NCBI RefSeq assembly: GCF_963678975.1
Contig: NC_089279.1
Coordinates: forward strand, 28,267,609 to 28,331,608
Source: Dysidea avara
Lineage: Eukaryota; Porifera; Demospongiae; Dictyoceratida; Dysideidae
Length of the DNA stretch: 64,000 nucleotides
Reading direction: 5' to 3'
In this document: positions 49,146 through 62,794 of the stretch, piece by piece
Numbering within the stretch: the first letter of the stretch is position 1
Layout: every line of letters starts with the position of its first letter
Position numbers and translations under genes: made by a program
Notes under the pieces: generated by a model
Told to the model about the DNA's origin: nothing
Seen by the model: only the letters and a program-made list of their open reading frames with translations
The model's database searches: none

Positions 49146-49885
49146 ACATATTGACTCAATATCACCTATTACGTAGCTACTGCAGAGTAACAGTGTGGAA
49201 TATTCATAAAGGCTCATAACTCATTTGTTTCTCTACAGCACTTCTTGGTAAACAGTTGCAGCATTTAAAGGCTCACAGAACTACTAAATATTTTGATGGC
49301 AGATGACAGAGCTGTGTGATGGTTTGGTAGTTATATTAAAGAAAAATGAGGGCTTAGGTAAACTGGACTCTATAACTATAATCAAACCATGTATCTGAAG
49401 TTACTCAACATTTACACATACTGTAGTGAGTTTAGTGTGCATCCAAAAATATCCACAAATTCAGTTAAAATACACACTGTATTGCTAAGTTCAACATATA
49501 AAAATATATTCCTAGAAAAATTCTTTAAACAAGGAGTTCCTGTTACATACTTGACTAAAATTCTTTTGTTCAAAAAAATATTTACCACTTTGCAGGTTGT
49601 TGTAGAGACACTCTGGTTTAGGATGGTTTCCATTTGTGGGAGACAAGCAAATTTGTCCAGGATGGCCCACTTTGTTAGCAATGAAAATAGCCAACCAGAA
49701 TCCTCAAATTGTTGTCAAACTGTACACCCCAAGCTACACAAAACACAATACACCCATCATAATAAAATGTAATAATATGTTACCTAGTTGAAGCGACAGT
49801 TGTATATCTGGTCTTCAATCTAGTAAACAATTTCATTGGTTAGATTTGAGAACAACAAGTTGAACACTTTGGGAAATTTAGTTGA

Positions 49886-52281
49886 CTGTAACAGCAATGT
49901 ATGATAGCATGTACTGTACCACAACTTTATAGACAAATTAAATTAATGCCAGAAGAGCAAAACAGGTGCATCACACAGCATCACTGCCAATAGAGAACAT
50001 TGGATACCTGTGCACTACTCAAAATTCTTCTTTTTTTAGGACAGGATGTTTAACTCATAGGAAGGTATACCATGTCCCCTATGTGGAACAAGTTTTTATT
50101 ATCAGTTTTATATAATCATGTGTGTGTGAATATTCATTGTGACATCTAAATTATTGTGAGAACTTTTATTAATGCTCCCACAATAAAGAACTACTGAAAA
50201 CTGTGGTGCTATAATAAACTGTGTTGTAGCTAATAGAGCATAAACTATTCGGTAATGGTGCCTGCAAAAGTATTGGTACCACGCCTGGGCTGCGTACCAC
50301 TGTGATTTGATAACACTCACCCAATGTAATAAACTGTCAAGATAATTTCATTAAGTGTTAGCAAAATATGGCTACTCAAAATCTATTCTCATAGCAACCA
50401 TTGCCTGTGGGTACACTATTGGGAATGATGTCATTGTTGTGAATTCCAGTATGTATAGCTACTATAATATTATCTATGATATGAATATTATTTGTATCAG
50501 CAATGTAGCTACCTGTAGGTAGAGATAAACATTGAGTAGGCGATGGTGTTATGCCTTGTTAATATCATGCTGGGTGGTGTTGTTTGGTCTGCCAAGTATT
50601 TGAAAACTCTCGGATGTGTTAGCTGTTTAGACATTGCACAACAAGACATCACACAAACTTTGATTTAAACTTGTACGTGCATGAGCAGTGACTTAACATG
50701 CATGTGGTGTGCAGACCGGTACTAAAAATCTTAGTACAAGTTATACACATATGTCCTGAGCGTGAAGTAGTGCTAGACACCATATCTAAAAATAAATATC
50801 ACAGGAAGTACAAATTGTGTAGAAACTTTCTTTCTTGCACAGTTATTGCACTACATTGTCCTATTAAGCCAAGAATGGGTCTAAACTAATAACAACATAC
50901 CATATACATGGTTTTATCATTGGGAATTGTATTTGGTGATTTCACTATGTAAAGATATTGGTGAATTGTTAATTTGGTCACAGATAGCCATAGGTCATTG
51001 GAGTCACGTCAATATTGGCGAGATTTTAATTTAGCAGATACAAAAAAATATATAATCAATTTTTCAATTAAAATTCCTTGCCAATTAGACAGTGTGTAGA
51101 GTACATGTTTTGACTAAGTGTACTAGCAACACTCTTTGGTTGATGGCTTTCTCCAGATCTAAAGCGGCTGTCAAGACCACTTCACCACTCATTCTTGCTG
51201 GGTTTCTTATTATCAATAAGAACATTTGTACCTCCCCAATTGGCTCTGAAACTTCATCACCTTCTTAGCATACTCCAGTTATTCATTTAAAGAACTTACT
51301 GAACACTTTCAGTATGTACCACATCATTGTGGTAAGGTAGGAGTAAATGTTTAACATATAGTTCCAAGTTAATGTACTTGTTAACACTAGCCTCAGATTC
51401 ACCGTCATAGTTCTGATGGACTAATGATAATACATTGCCACTGCAAAAACTTTAGTCAAATTTAACTGTATGATTTTTTTAAAGGGAAAACTGGTCAGTA
51501 TAAAAATACTGAGCAGTCTTCCCTTTAATATTGCAACAGATACACAGTAGCAGCCAATGTGTTTGCTGACACAGCAAATACTTTTTGATAGCTCTTTACA
51601 CTGGGATCAACACAAAACAATGTGTCACTGTCATATATATTAGCTAACTAGAAGCTGGTGTAAAAGATCAAAACAGTGATATTTTGTGCTACAAGTCCTC
51701 CCAGTCATAGGGTGCTGTTGTACAGTGACAACACAGATAACTGGGAGGTATATAAGACTTAAATTCTATTTCAGGCCTTTTAGGCCTCGTTGACGATATA
51801 AGATGGTTTCATTACAGAACATAATCAATATTTGTATTAATATGGGTATTGATGGTACTAAATGCCACCTGACATGACCACTAGAATGCGATGGTTTTAT
51901 TAATGAGGTCACAAAGTAAACTTTCACACAGCAGCACTATCATGAGGTGGCCTAATTGATGAGGTAGTAACTAATTGAGGTTTCACTGTATTGTTTCTGA
52001 ACCCACATATAGCGCATTCAATTATCACCATAGCATAATACCGGTACAATACGCACATGATGTATATATGTCTGTTCATTACACTGATGTGTGGATCTGT
52101 CAATGTGTGCACATGGTCATGTGCGCGTACACTAAACATTTAATTGCATGTACCAGTCATATGCTAAAACAAGTGTAAGAAAATTATGAAGTTTACAAAA
52201 CAGTGAGGATCATTACAATAGGACGTGTTTAAACAATGGAATCATCACTTTTGTGCAAATTTAATCAGTTACACTAATTAG
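49886..52281. other. COG4 copy 1 intron A-B, homologous to copy 2 intron
   Basis: Segments near 50535-50655 and 52010-52140 align with 60425-60910 and 61225-61370. No separate gene is supported here. Confidence 0.5.
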
Positions 52282-52635
52282 TAGGGCTGAAACAAATACT
52301 GCAAACACTGAAGTACTTGTTAAGGATTTTGGTACTCAGGTAATAATATTGGTACTCAAGTACTCATTAAGATCACATGACCCAGCCAACATGATGCATT
52401 TGCCATCAAGGAGTGACACAATGAAGGCTATAGTGTTTGATTGGCATAACTGAACACTAACATCAGTACTTTAATACATTGTGTGTACCATTGTTGAAAA
52501 AGCTGTAAACTGCTTAAAGTCAGTATAAAACATGTCAAATCAGGGTATGACTACAAGTAGTTAGTATTCGTGAGTACTCAATCATTAACTCTAGAGAGTA
52601 CTCTAATACTAAAAACCATGATTGTTTCAGCCCTA
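52282..52635. mobile_element. hAT-type MITE with TAGGGCTGAAAC ends
   Basis: 354 bp, with 8-bp duplication CTAATTAG (52274-52281 and 52636-52643; itself palindromic). Ends TAGGGCTGAAACAA and TTGTTTCAGCCCTA. Confidence 0.9.
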
Positions 52636-52929
52636 CTAATTAGCAACAAAATAAAGTAGGGATTAAATTTGTATGTCAGATGATTTCTTTGTTTCAGCAT
52701 TTGTTGTTGTAATGATTCCTACAAAAGAACAGTACCACACACATGATTAATGTGCACCTCTGATTAAATTATTGGCCAATGAAGTTAACTATGTTATGCA
52801 TAAGGGAGAAAGTCCACCACTTAAAATCAACCATTGGAGGTGTGGTGATAAATTTATGCACAATTCTTGTAAACAATTAACATGAAAAGCCATTCACATG
52901 TTACCCACAAATCAACACATTTGCACTAC

Positions 52930-53130
52930 TAGAGAAAATAATTTGGACTTTATAAGAAGGACATCCCATTATGCTGGCATTATATTTTCTGTGGGACACC
53001 AAAAGGCAAGGGCTTGGGCAACAGCAATGTCTAGCTAACAATGAAACATCAAACCGGTCACATTAGTTAGTTACTTAGTCAGCAGAAAACTTCTTAATTT
53101 TTATTTGTACAAATCATTGGGGTCACTTTA
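52930..53130. repeat. dispersed repeat, third relative of 6640-7160
   Basis: Shared pieces: GGGACACCAAAAGGCA, GCAATGTCTAGCTAACA, GTCAGCAGAAAACTTC. Strongly diverged. Confidence 0.4.
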
Positions 53131-54349
53131 AAAGCATTTCTAGGTTTCATTGTGTCCAATCAAACATACAAGGTTGAGATACCCTAATGTCACAGTCAAA
53201 TACTCTAATAGGGCACTTACAATGTTTATACTTGGTATATGCATAATGTCTAGAGCTACTGTGTCGTTTCTTGTACCACGTTTCCTTATTGTGGCACTTG
53301 TACCATGTGCTAGATCACCACTAAAAGGACATTTCTTGTAGCCATGTCAGTTTTGAATAATATGGTAATGATTTTGATAGCTGCTAGTGAGTTCAAGTGA
53401 TAATACAATTCATAGCACCATGATCTATTAACCAAATCCCAAGTCATTCTGAACTACACATGTCCTATTGTGTCAAAAACAGTGTTCCAGTCTAAGTTCA
53501 AAGTTTGGAAAAAAACTTTCAATGAACATTATCAGTGATAGTTAAGTTAAATAGGCTTAAATTTCATTCTTATAATTGTAATTCTAAAAGGGGATATCTC
53601 AGGTCCTAGTATACTGAGTCACCTTTGATGGTAGCAAGTGATAATCCCTGTACCTTGCCGAACTAAATAGTCTAGATACGTATGCCACTGACTTTAACAA
53701 AAGGGCTTTATGATATAAGAAGGCTGAATTTTCTAATACACATAGACATACTAATGCTGTAGCAAACAGGCAACTCCTCCTCACACCTAGAAACAAATTA
53801 TGTATATATACACTTGCTGTAGCATATGTAAATATTAGCATAGCAAAATGTACACATTGTACAGTAGGTAGCTTTGTTGATCTGGTATGTTGTGTACTGA
53901 ATAACAGAGAAGGAAAATCAAATTAGGTGGCACTATTTGGTCTAGCAAACTGTTTGATAACTTCACTGTTTTGATTGCTTTAGTATTATAGAATGTGTTG
54001 GCACGGCAACCCTGAAAGTTTTAATGGGTGGGAGCTTTAAACTTTCTCTGAGGAAAGGAAGTTGCTGTAGATTATTTCATTACGATACATTTGTGTTGAG
54101 GAATAACACCAGCATGACACTAAACACATACACACTCTTGTGTGCAAACACAATACACAGATTTATTTGAACTCTTGAATGTATGTGCACACATGTAATA
54201 CATTGTGATTAATTAAATCCACATCTCACACACATTGTATGCACAATAGCGATAAACACACATACTTTGATTCCGTTGAAAATTATGTCAGCACCAGAAA
54301 TGAACCCTTTAACAAAAGGATCATTCGTTTCATAATTGGAATAATCTTC

Positions 54350-55497
54350 CTACAAGCAACGTGTTAATCTAATAAGTGAGTACTTAACTAGAGTACTTAA
54401 CTAGCTTAGGTGTAAGACCACCTCATTATAGTGACCACGCCAAACATAGCTTCATCATCTCATTAATAAGACCAGCTCTTATTATATTCGAAACAAGTTA
54501 AGGTGTATACAGCATTAATAAGTACCATGTTATTTCATTGCATGTATTGATGAGTAAAGTCTAGTGGTGTTCCACATATAGGAGAGGAGGATCAGTACGA
54601 ACCTCTTGAATGTAATCTTCACAAATAAACAATTAAGTGAAACCATAGTGGAATCTGTCAGAATATAGCAATTATAGAACATTCACTGGCAGACCTGACA
54701 ATAAGTGGTCTGGCAATGTAACCACAGTCAACTGTTGCAAGTCTTGTAAACCTGTACTTTACATGGCTCCAAAGTGTTACAAGACTTAATTGGCTGTTTA
54801 TGCACTGAGCTGGTATGTCTTTGTTTGACCTGCAGTCTTTGTTTTTATATTAATGTATAGATATTAAACTTTGTACATTTTAAAAGGAATAAAGTATGCA
54901 TAATTATTGGGTGTGTATTACAATAGTTCTCTCAACAGAGACTGATGGATGCATGCATATACTTTATATTAGGACAGCTGATATTTGAAGTATTTAGTAA
55001 GTAGTGACTTGCTGGGAATTGCAAAAAAAAGCTTAATTAAACAGAAACTTCTCAACAGAATCCTAACAAAAACTGTAGTATGAGAATTTTCGACAATTCA
55101 CTATACTTTTTCTTTCTTTTGAAAGTTTGCAATCAGAACGTGATTACATCACTCCATACTAGACTAAGTGTATGTATCATAGGATCACGTGCAAGAGTGT
55201 ATGTACTTGAAGCAGTTTATGTTTACATGTCATGATGCTATAGTCAAATATCTATATATAAAACAGATGGGTTGGCTACCAACCCAAACAGATACTCCAG
55301 TAAAATGTACACAAACCTAAGCAGAGCAAGGATATACTGTATGCCTGGTCTAGTTGGTGGGACTACATTTGGCTATTAACTATATTGCACAGCAAAACTC
55401 ATGTACTGATACTAACTGATGCTAACTCTGTATTTATTCAGTCTTACTCTGTCTTGGAACAAAAACTTTTCTATTAGCAGTAGTGGTATTACTGTGC
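54350..55497. other. spacer upstream of COG4 copy 1, no gene
   Basis: No counterpart of the COG4 exons found upstream of exon A in copy 2 is visible here, so the duplicated segment ends near 54.4 kb or its upstream part has been lost. Confidence 0.45.
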
Positions 55498-56657
55498 AAA
55501 TTTTGACAGAATTCGAATAATGGTTCCAAGACAGACTAAATACAGTGCTAGTATCAGTTATGGGCTTTGCTGTGTTGAAAACTGTTAATCTGGTGGACTT
55601 CTCATTACTGACATGAAACATTGAACATCGAAGTCATGACAATATTGGTGAGATTTATATTGGTGAATATACAGCCATTGTTATAAATTGGATTCTTTGC
55701 CAATCGAACCACATACAATCCATACTGGTGCAGAATACACATGCTTACCCTGTGCTATAGCTACCATATACAGTCACAAGATTTATAACAAGATTGTATA
55801 GGTGGTAATATGAACAATATAACTGTTGTGTTAGCTTTCAAAATAACTCCATCGATGGAAGGGCAACTCTAAATGATCTCTTGTTGCCATGCTTCTTGTA
55901 GTACATCCCCCTCCATATATTTTGTAAAATTCCCTTCTTTCTTTAGTCATCGACATTTTTCAACCAGCTCAACCCTTTTCTTCACAGCTGTGTAATACGT
56001 AAAACATGGAAATGATAATACACATATGTACAAATTATTATCATTACAGTTAGTATTCACAGTGACTTATATTAACCATCTGCAAAACTTTTGTCATTGA
56101 ATTTGTCTGTCCACTCCATACTACACACAATAATGCATTTGAGATATGGACTACTTTTGTCTACTACCTTCCCGTATTGTATACTCTTTTAAGTTCCTCA
56201 GGGTTTGCAGGGTATCAGTCTGGTTTTGAGTGCACCTTACTGAGGGGGGTGTACTACAAGAAGCGAGGCAAGAAGGGTTCATTTAAAGTTGCCCTTCCAT
56301 CGATGGAGTTATTTTGAAAGCTAACACAACAGTTATATTGTTCATATGACCACCTATACAATCTTGTTATAAATCTTGTGACTGTATATGATAGCTATAG
56401 CACAGGGTAAGCATGTGTATTCTGCACCAGTATGGATTGTATGTGGTTCAATTGGCAAAGAATCCAATTTATAACAATGGCTTTATATTCACCAATATAA
56501 ATCTCACCAATATTGTCATGACTTCAATGTTTAATGTTTCATGTCAGTAATGAGAAGTCCACCAAATTAACAGTTTTCAACACAGTAAAGCCCATAACTG
56601 ATACTAGCACTGTATTTAGTCTGTCTTGGAACCATTATTCGAATTCTGTCAAAATTT
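55498..56657. mobile_element. large inverted repeat, arms about 420 bp
   Basis: The left arm 55498-55916 and right arm 56236-56657 are near-identical complements (for example GACAGAATTCGAATAATGG versus its complement at 56630, and CTCCATCGATGGAAGGGCAA versus its complement near 56285). The spacer is about 320 bp. Identical short open frames appear once on each strand because of the symmetry and are not genes. A foldback transposon or recent inverted duplication are both possible. Confidence 0.85.
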
Positions 56658-58497
56658 TGAATGCACTGTCATTAACAGTATACTATATACAAGGAATAAA
56701 ACACAAAATGAGTTTCATTGCAAATACACTGAGTTGCAATTTTTGTGTTGTGAAAAACCTGCTACAAAAACAAAACTACAACACATAATATGAGGGGCTT
56801 TTAGCAGGAGCTTTAGTTAATTTTAAAGCTGCCTATTTTTTATGAGTTTTTCATGCCTACCCTGTGTCAGTAAGTTAACTATAGAATTAACACAACACAC
56901 CAAACACATGTTACATTATCAGTATAGGGACACAAAAATAAGAGTACGTCATTGGTAAAGCTTGAATGTTGAAAACTGTCTGGTTTCCCTTGCCATACTG
57001 TACAAGTGCAATCATGTAGTGATGCAGGCTCAGTTGATTAATCTTCAACACAAGAGTGGTTCAGCATGGCACAAGTTCCATCCACACTAGTGAATAACTA
57101 CAACTACTAAATAAAGAGAAGATAAAGGAAAAGAAATGACACGGTGGAACTGTATGCTGCAGTGAAAAAACCACACTTAGCTATATACCACTAACTGCCA
57201 ATAAAATTACAATTGAAAACTTATTAAATTGAATTCTTTTATTCTTGGTTGCTATGGAATTTTTAGTCAAAAGAGTGTCTGAATGCTGTGGCTAATTGAA
57301 GTTAATGAAATATATTATTCCAACAAGTCCAACTGTAGCTACCAAAAGAAGTCTGGCATATTCACTCCATGTTGGTAAAAGAGAAACATAACTGATTGTA
57401 TTAAAAACCATGCAATGCATGAGGAATATAATTATAATTATGCTATATAGATTCATTGATAGCAATTCCCCTATCCACCCTACACTACTAGTGCATGCAT
57501 GCCATCAAGCTAAAATGCAATATCAGCTCCTTATATAGGCAGCTATATACAACAAACAGTACTAGTGTACTTACACACACCCAGTGAAAACTAAGTGAAA
57601 TCCTTAATGTCTTATATACAAAGCTGGTATATTTGGTACAACACCTATATTGCATGAGGTGTGGTACCCATCCCTGCCTTAATTTGACCATATGGCTTCT
57701 TAAGATTGTGGTGTTATGTACACCACAATAACACAATATTGTTGGGCTATGAATGGCAACTTGTTGTGATTGGTAAGAAGGCAAATACTTCTCACACTAG
57801 TATGTATACAAACACCCACCTTTAGCAAGACTAACTAAAGTGGTTAAGGTTTTTGAAACCTTTCCAAACTGGCAAAACAGAATGTTACAAAGGTACTACT
57901 GATAATTACTTAACGAGAGATGCATACAAGCATGTATTATATGTGTGAAAGACCCCTATAATTACGTTACTTCTATATACGTAGAGATCTGGGGTATTAT
58001 AGTCTTTTGTATACAGTCACATATTAAATTTTCACAACACAAAATGAAACCATTAACACTAATGCTGTATTGAAAGATAACATCACACACCACTATGTAC
58101 AGCAACAATGGATCCATGCAAGCCCACCATAAATCAGTTGATAATGCAGCTACTAATATTAAAGTTGTTTTTTTGTCCAGATCCCTGGTCAGCTTATCAT
58201 TCATGTTACCAGGTAAACACTGCTTGAAGGTATTAATACTGTAGGACACACATCCACTGGGAACAAGTTATAGCATTTAATTAATACAGTGGAGGATGAG
58301 GTGTGGACACCATGGATCATCAGAAGGGAATCCTTAACAAATAATACATTTAAATGTAGTGTGGAAATTTGACGACTCAATATTGTGTATTGTAATGTGT
58401 TACATATTACATTGTGATATAATATAACATGTCTGCAACACTTTCATTTGCTTTTTAATAATACTGTTCAGTTATTTCATGACTCTGGTGGTGAAGT
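56658..58497. other. spacer between the COG4 copies
   Basis: No gene. Near 58180-58225, CAGCTTATCATTCATGTTACC and the following bases match 41930-41975, so homology between the two copies continues past the last exon into the 3' flank. Confidence 0.5.
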
Positions 58498-60071
58498 CTA
58501 GAGTTTCAGCTTGTTAATATCATCACCTTTGAAGTCCTTCCTGAAAGCAGAACACATAATAGTAATAAAAACCAACTCCTTGTGAGTTGTTCCTACTGTA
58601 CTCAAAACGAATACATGTTGACCTTTTCATTGAGGTAAATACCACGCGTTTTACTAGAGTATTTTGGAGGTGAGTTGGCTGGCAAGGAATATGTACACAG
58701 GTAAACAGTCTTTTAATCCACTCATCAATATCCTACCAAAATTACTATAGGAATTCTTTGATGAAGGAGTGAGCACTGAACATTATTAGTTTATCTAGAG
58801 TGTGGTCACAATATTTTCAACATAACTACATGTGTGGTATCAAACACAGTGCAAGGTATAACCGATTATAACAGTACACAAATTTCATAAAATCAAGATT
58901 GTAAACATGATGGAAGCCTGTAATGAACACTTTTTATCCACAGAATTATTAGTAGTCTTATACTGCAGTATGGACCTGATGCTCTTCACAAACGTGGTTT
59001 CTTTTTCTTTAGTAATATGTTTTTACATTACACTGCCTGAGGTTCTTACTGCAGCTGGTGTCAACCTCCATACCAGTGGGCCAGACCCTGAGCCCCAGTA
59101 GTCCAGTATCTCACTCACCTGCAAACTTATCGTTGCATGGATGAAACAATTAACAGAAAACTATAGTTTATACATGTAGCTGTGCTTTCACAGACTGTCA
59201 TACAGTAAGAACAAAAATAAGGAAAGAGCCAATGCTGTGGTAGGGCCAGCTACGTATTACACATAAGGAAATAATAGCTAGACAAGCAGTTGATGTGGTT
59301 TTCAGCATGTTTTTGCAGGAACCTGGGAGCATGCTCCTACAGAAAAGTTATGAACTTTTAACTTTTTGAAATTGTAACTCTGAATGAAATTCAATTACTA
59401 CTTTAAGGTTAAATACAATGCGTAATGTTAACTGAAACTTTAACGTCAATCCAAAATATAGGACATCAGTAGAGGCATATATATAGTTCCAGTAGTTGTT
59501 ACTTTAGAAAATTTAGTCATGTAAACTAACTTAAAGACTGACTGCTCTATTAGAATATCCATTTTTAAAGTGGATTAGCTAGATTGCGGGCTCAAGCCTG
59601 CAAAATAAAACAAAGACCATTAAAACAGTTAATTCTATACAGGTAAAACCAATTCATAAACTTACAAATATGAATGAAAACTGGCCCTAAATAATAGTCC
59701 TGTAGCTTAACACTCAAATATATAATTGCTAAATATAGTAGTCACTCACACGTTCCAGATTAAGGATGGTCCCCAATTGTGATCGAGACAGGAAAATTTG
59801 TCCCGGATGGCCCACTCTGTTAGCAATGAAAATTAGCCAACCAGAATTCTCAAATGTTGTCAAACTACACACCTCCTAGCTACATACAGGTATAACATAA
59901 CACACCCATCATAATAATAAAAAATAAAAAATAATTATTACTTGGTTGAAGTGACACTTGTATATTTGGTCTTCAATCTTGTTTGCAATTTCATTGATTA
60001 GATTAGAGAGGAGCAGGTTAAAAATTTCAGGCATTAGAGTCACCTGTAACAACATGTACAGTTACTATATA

Positions 60072-60294
60072 CAGTAAAATCTCACATAGTAGCCACCTTT
60101 GTAGTAGGGCCACCTCATTTTTGAAGCCATGTCGTCACAGCTAAGGTGTACTTCATGACCTCATTAATAAGACCACTTCTTTGTAGCAACCATGTCAAGT
60201 AGGTAGCTAAGGTGTACTTTATGACCTCATTAATACTACTGGTATTGGAGCCATATTTTTATCCCACACATGGCCTATTAATGAGGTTTTACTG
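60072..60294. mobile_element. pogo/Tigger-like MITE with CAGTAAAATCTC ends
   Basis: 223 bp between TA dinucleotides. Ends CAGTAAAATCTCACAT and ATGAGGTTTTACTG. Internal GGTGTACTTCATGACCTCAT is duplicated. A related end (GAGGTTTCACTGTA) lies near 51977. Confidence 0.75.
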
Positions 60295-60510
60295 TACTAT
60301 AGAATAAGTAGCTCTCATATAACACACACTCACTCTACAGGTATTGTACACAGATATAACATGTCCCATTATTGTTGAATGAGTAAAATGTTGCTACAGT
60401 ATAGAAAGTGAAGGCAGAGAGCTATAAACAACGAGTGGGTGATGGTACTGTGTCTTGTTGTGATCACACTGGGTTGTGTTATTTGGTCTACCAAAGTGTT
60501 TGATAACTCT

Positions 60511-60858
60511 CAGAGCCACCCACAGGGGGTAAATTAGGGAATTTTTCCCCGGGCCTCATCAAGGGCCCCTTGAATACCTGTTAAAAAGATTGATATACTT
60601 TAATAGAGCAGTCAAGATCTAGATACTCTAATACAGCAGTCACCATATTCTTCAGTGTAGCAAGCTATGTACGTAGTTAATGTAGTTATAAATAAGGAGG
60701 TATAGTTGTTGAGGGGCAGTAATGATCTCTTTTTTTTGGGGGGGGGGTCTTTGATTACAGCCAGGCTGAAATTGTGATTTAGAGTGGAACCCTCCTTACC
60801 CCTGGGGCCCCACTTTAACTCTTTGCCCTGGGACCCCTAATTTCTCTGGGTGGCCCTG
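60511..60858. mobile_element. hAT-type MITE with CAGAGCCACCC ends
   Basis: 348 bp, with perfect duplication ATAACTCT (60503-60510 and 60859-60866). Ends CAGAGCCACCCA and TGGGTGGCCCTG. Two degenerate copies of the TACTCTAATAGAGCAGTC motif lie inside. The paralogous site near 50600 in COG4 copy 1 is empty. Confidence 0.92.
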
Positions 60859-61544
60859 ATAACTCTTGGATATTGTAGCTGCTTAGACATTGCACAACAA
60901 AGACACCACAAGAGCATATACCATTCCTTAAGGTGCTTCTTGTGTGTGATTGTCACTAAGGGAAATTGTGAAGCATAGCTATACTCCAGTTGTACATTTA
61001 GCTATTACCTGAGCACGAAGTGTGACTAATTCATGATGGAAATATATTTAAAATTACAGTCATTAAGTTGTATAAAAAAGCTTCTTTTTCACAAAGTGTA
61101 TAATTTTTACACTATACTACTGTACTAACTAAGTCAAGGGTAAGTGTAACATCTAAACAGTTCAAAAAAACAAAGCGGTCATAAAAATTTAATGTTTTGT
61201 TGTACTACTGCCAAACCCATGTTGGGAATTCAATTATCATGATAGCCTATACAATATATGTACACATGATGTATGTCCACACATTTCATGCATGTGTGGG
61301 TGTGTGTGAGTTTGTCAGTAAAATGGTCATGTGCATATACAATAAACACTCATCACATGATATGATTTTATTAAAGTGATGGGATACCAGGCATAGCACC
61401 TATTTAAAAATGTACACTGACACTCCTACACTATTAATGCACACTATACTACACACTCTCTATCTACACCACACACACACATGCACACTCGCACACACAC
61501 GCACACATAAACAAAAAGTAAAAGTAAAAAGAAAATCGTTCAGC

Positions 61545-61870
61545 TGCCATATACAGCACCCAGTGAAACACTGGACCACCTGTACACTTTTTAGGTCAGA
61601 ACAGGAAAATTCTCCTGGCTAGTACACTACAAAGACATGCCTTACGGATAGCACCTAAAGTCCCACTTGAACTGTGAGACATGCTATTTGCCTCGTAAGT
61701 AAACACTAGGTACCCATTAACAAAGCTGGACAGACCATAGCAGTGTGAGTAAAGTTTCTTACTGCATAGAAATCGCAACAACAGCAATTGGGTGTGGGTG
61801 TCACCAAGAATACTTAGAACCTTGGGATTGTCAGTATCAGTACTCTAATCACTTGACCATGCTCTCTCTT
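61545..61870 (-). repeat. tRNA-derived SINE, copy a
   Basis: Minus orientation. The tRNA-like head is AGAGCATGGTCAAGTGATTA followed by AAGGTTCTAAGT; the body contains AAGAAACTTTACTCACACTG and CAGCTTTGTTAATGGGTACC. Its body is shared with 62320-62720. Confidence 0.65.
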
Positions 61871-62319
61871 GCAAACATACATGCACACACTTTTATATGA
61901 TATAAAAATCCCTCTTCTATCCTACTCACCCTCTACTAAACACATGCAGCCATACTAATTCAGTAACTAAGGACAATTCCTTCCCAGTTCTTACACCTAG
62001 AACACATCGTGTATCTACTTGTGTAAATATTAGCGTAGCAAAGTAGATACAATGTAAATAGCTTTAATGATGTAGTGTGTTGGCATAGCAACCTTGAGAG
62101 TTTACCTGGGTGCAGACTTTCACTGAGAAAAGTATCATAGAAAGTTGTTGTAGATAATTTCACTATAATGCATACATCCTTATGTACAGGACAACACCCA
62201 CATTGTAACCAAACTATGCTACTGTACTAAATGCAAGCACACACACACAAGCACGCATGCACATGTACACATACATAAACAAAAAGAACAAAGCAAAACA
62301 AAAAGTTAAGCCTTCAGCT

Positions 62320-62720
62320 GCCATGCTAGTACGGTTATGCCTACCCAGTGAACCAGCTATGCAACTACTCAGGTGCTAGGAGTCAGCACAGGCAAATCCT
62401 CATGGGGGCAGAACTGGTAACCTACAGGAGGTGGTACCGTGTTTCACAGGTGAAGGTGTGGGCATCAAAAGTACCACAAGGACCTTCACCCATTATGAGA
62501 GACATGGACAGTTGGTATTTGCTTCCTCAGGTAGCCATTGGTGTTACAACTGGGTGAGCTGCTTCCCCAGTTGACACCAGGCCATCATGTCCCCATTTAA
62601 ACAGCTGGATAGAGTGGAGCAATGTGAATAAAGTTTCTTGTTCAAGGAAACAACAACACCAATTTGGCATCAAACCTGGAACCTTTTAATTGCCAGGCTG
62701 ATGCTCTATTTTTTCCATGC
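62320..62720 (-). repeat. tRNA-derived SINE, copy b
   Basis: Minus orientation. The head is TAGAGCATCAGCCTGGC with B box GGTTTGATGCC; the body contains AAGAAACTTTATTCACATTG and CAGCTGTTTAAATGGGGAC. Confidence 0.7.
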
Positions 62721-62728
62721 TGCCTCAC

Positions 62729-62734
62729 ACACAC

Positions 62735-62790
<56 letters not shown>
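62729..62790. repeat. CA microsatellite
   Basis: (CA)n of about 60 bases directly next to the SINE head, a frequent position for SINE-seeded microsatellites. Confidence 0.95.

Positions 62791-62794
<4 letters not shown>

Larger units (their letters stand above)
42344..54349 (-). pseudogene. COG4: COG4 C-terminal half, tandem copy 1 (decayed)
   Basis: Minus-strand exons in COG4 order: A 54266-54349 (EDYSNYETNDPFVKGF), B 49784-49885 (VFNLLFSNLTNEI...IEDQIYNCRFN), C 49610-49733 (QFDNNLRILVGY, then KWAILDKFACLPQMETILN), D 48691-48782 ([19 protein letters not shown]), E 42344-42368 (EDFKGDDI). Sizes 84, 102, 124 (expected 129), 92. COG4 is a lobe-A subunit of the Golgi tether that captures retrograde vesicles; this C-terminal domain holds a salt-bridged arginine (RDKF), here leucine (LDKF). 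Lesions: two in-frame TAG in exon B, two one-base losses and a three-base loss in exon C, altered donor after C (GTCTCT), and the last codons of E replaced by microsatellite. Introns hold a LINE and MITEs. Exons before A were not found. Confidence 0.88.

Noticed and set aside
49389..49772. 127-codon plus-strand frame
   Set aside because: It overlaps antisense to the COG4 copy 1 exon C and its intron, and has no domain.
55412..56788. Paired frames with the same N-terminus on opposite strands
   Set aside because: A consequence of the inverted repeat; no family resemblance and no splice support.
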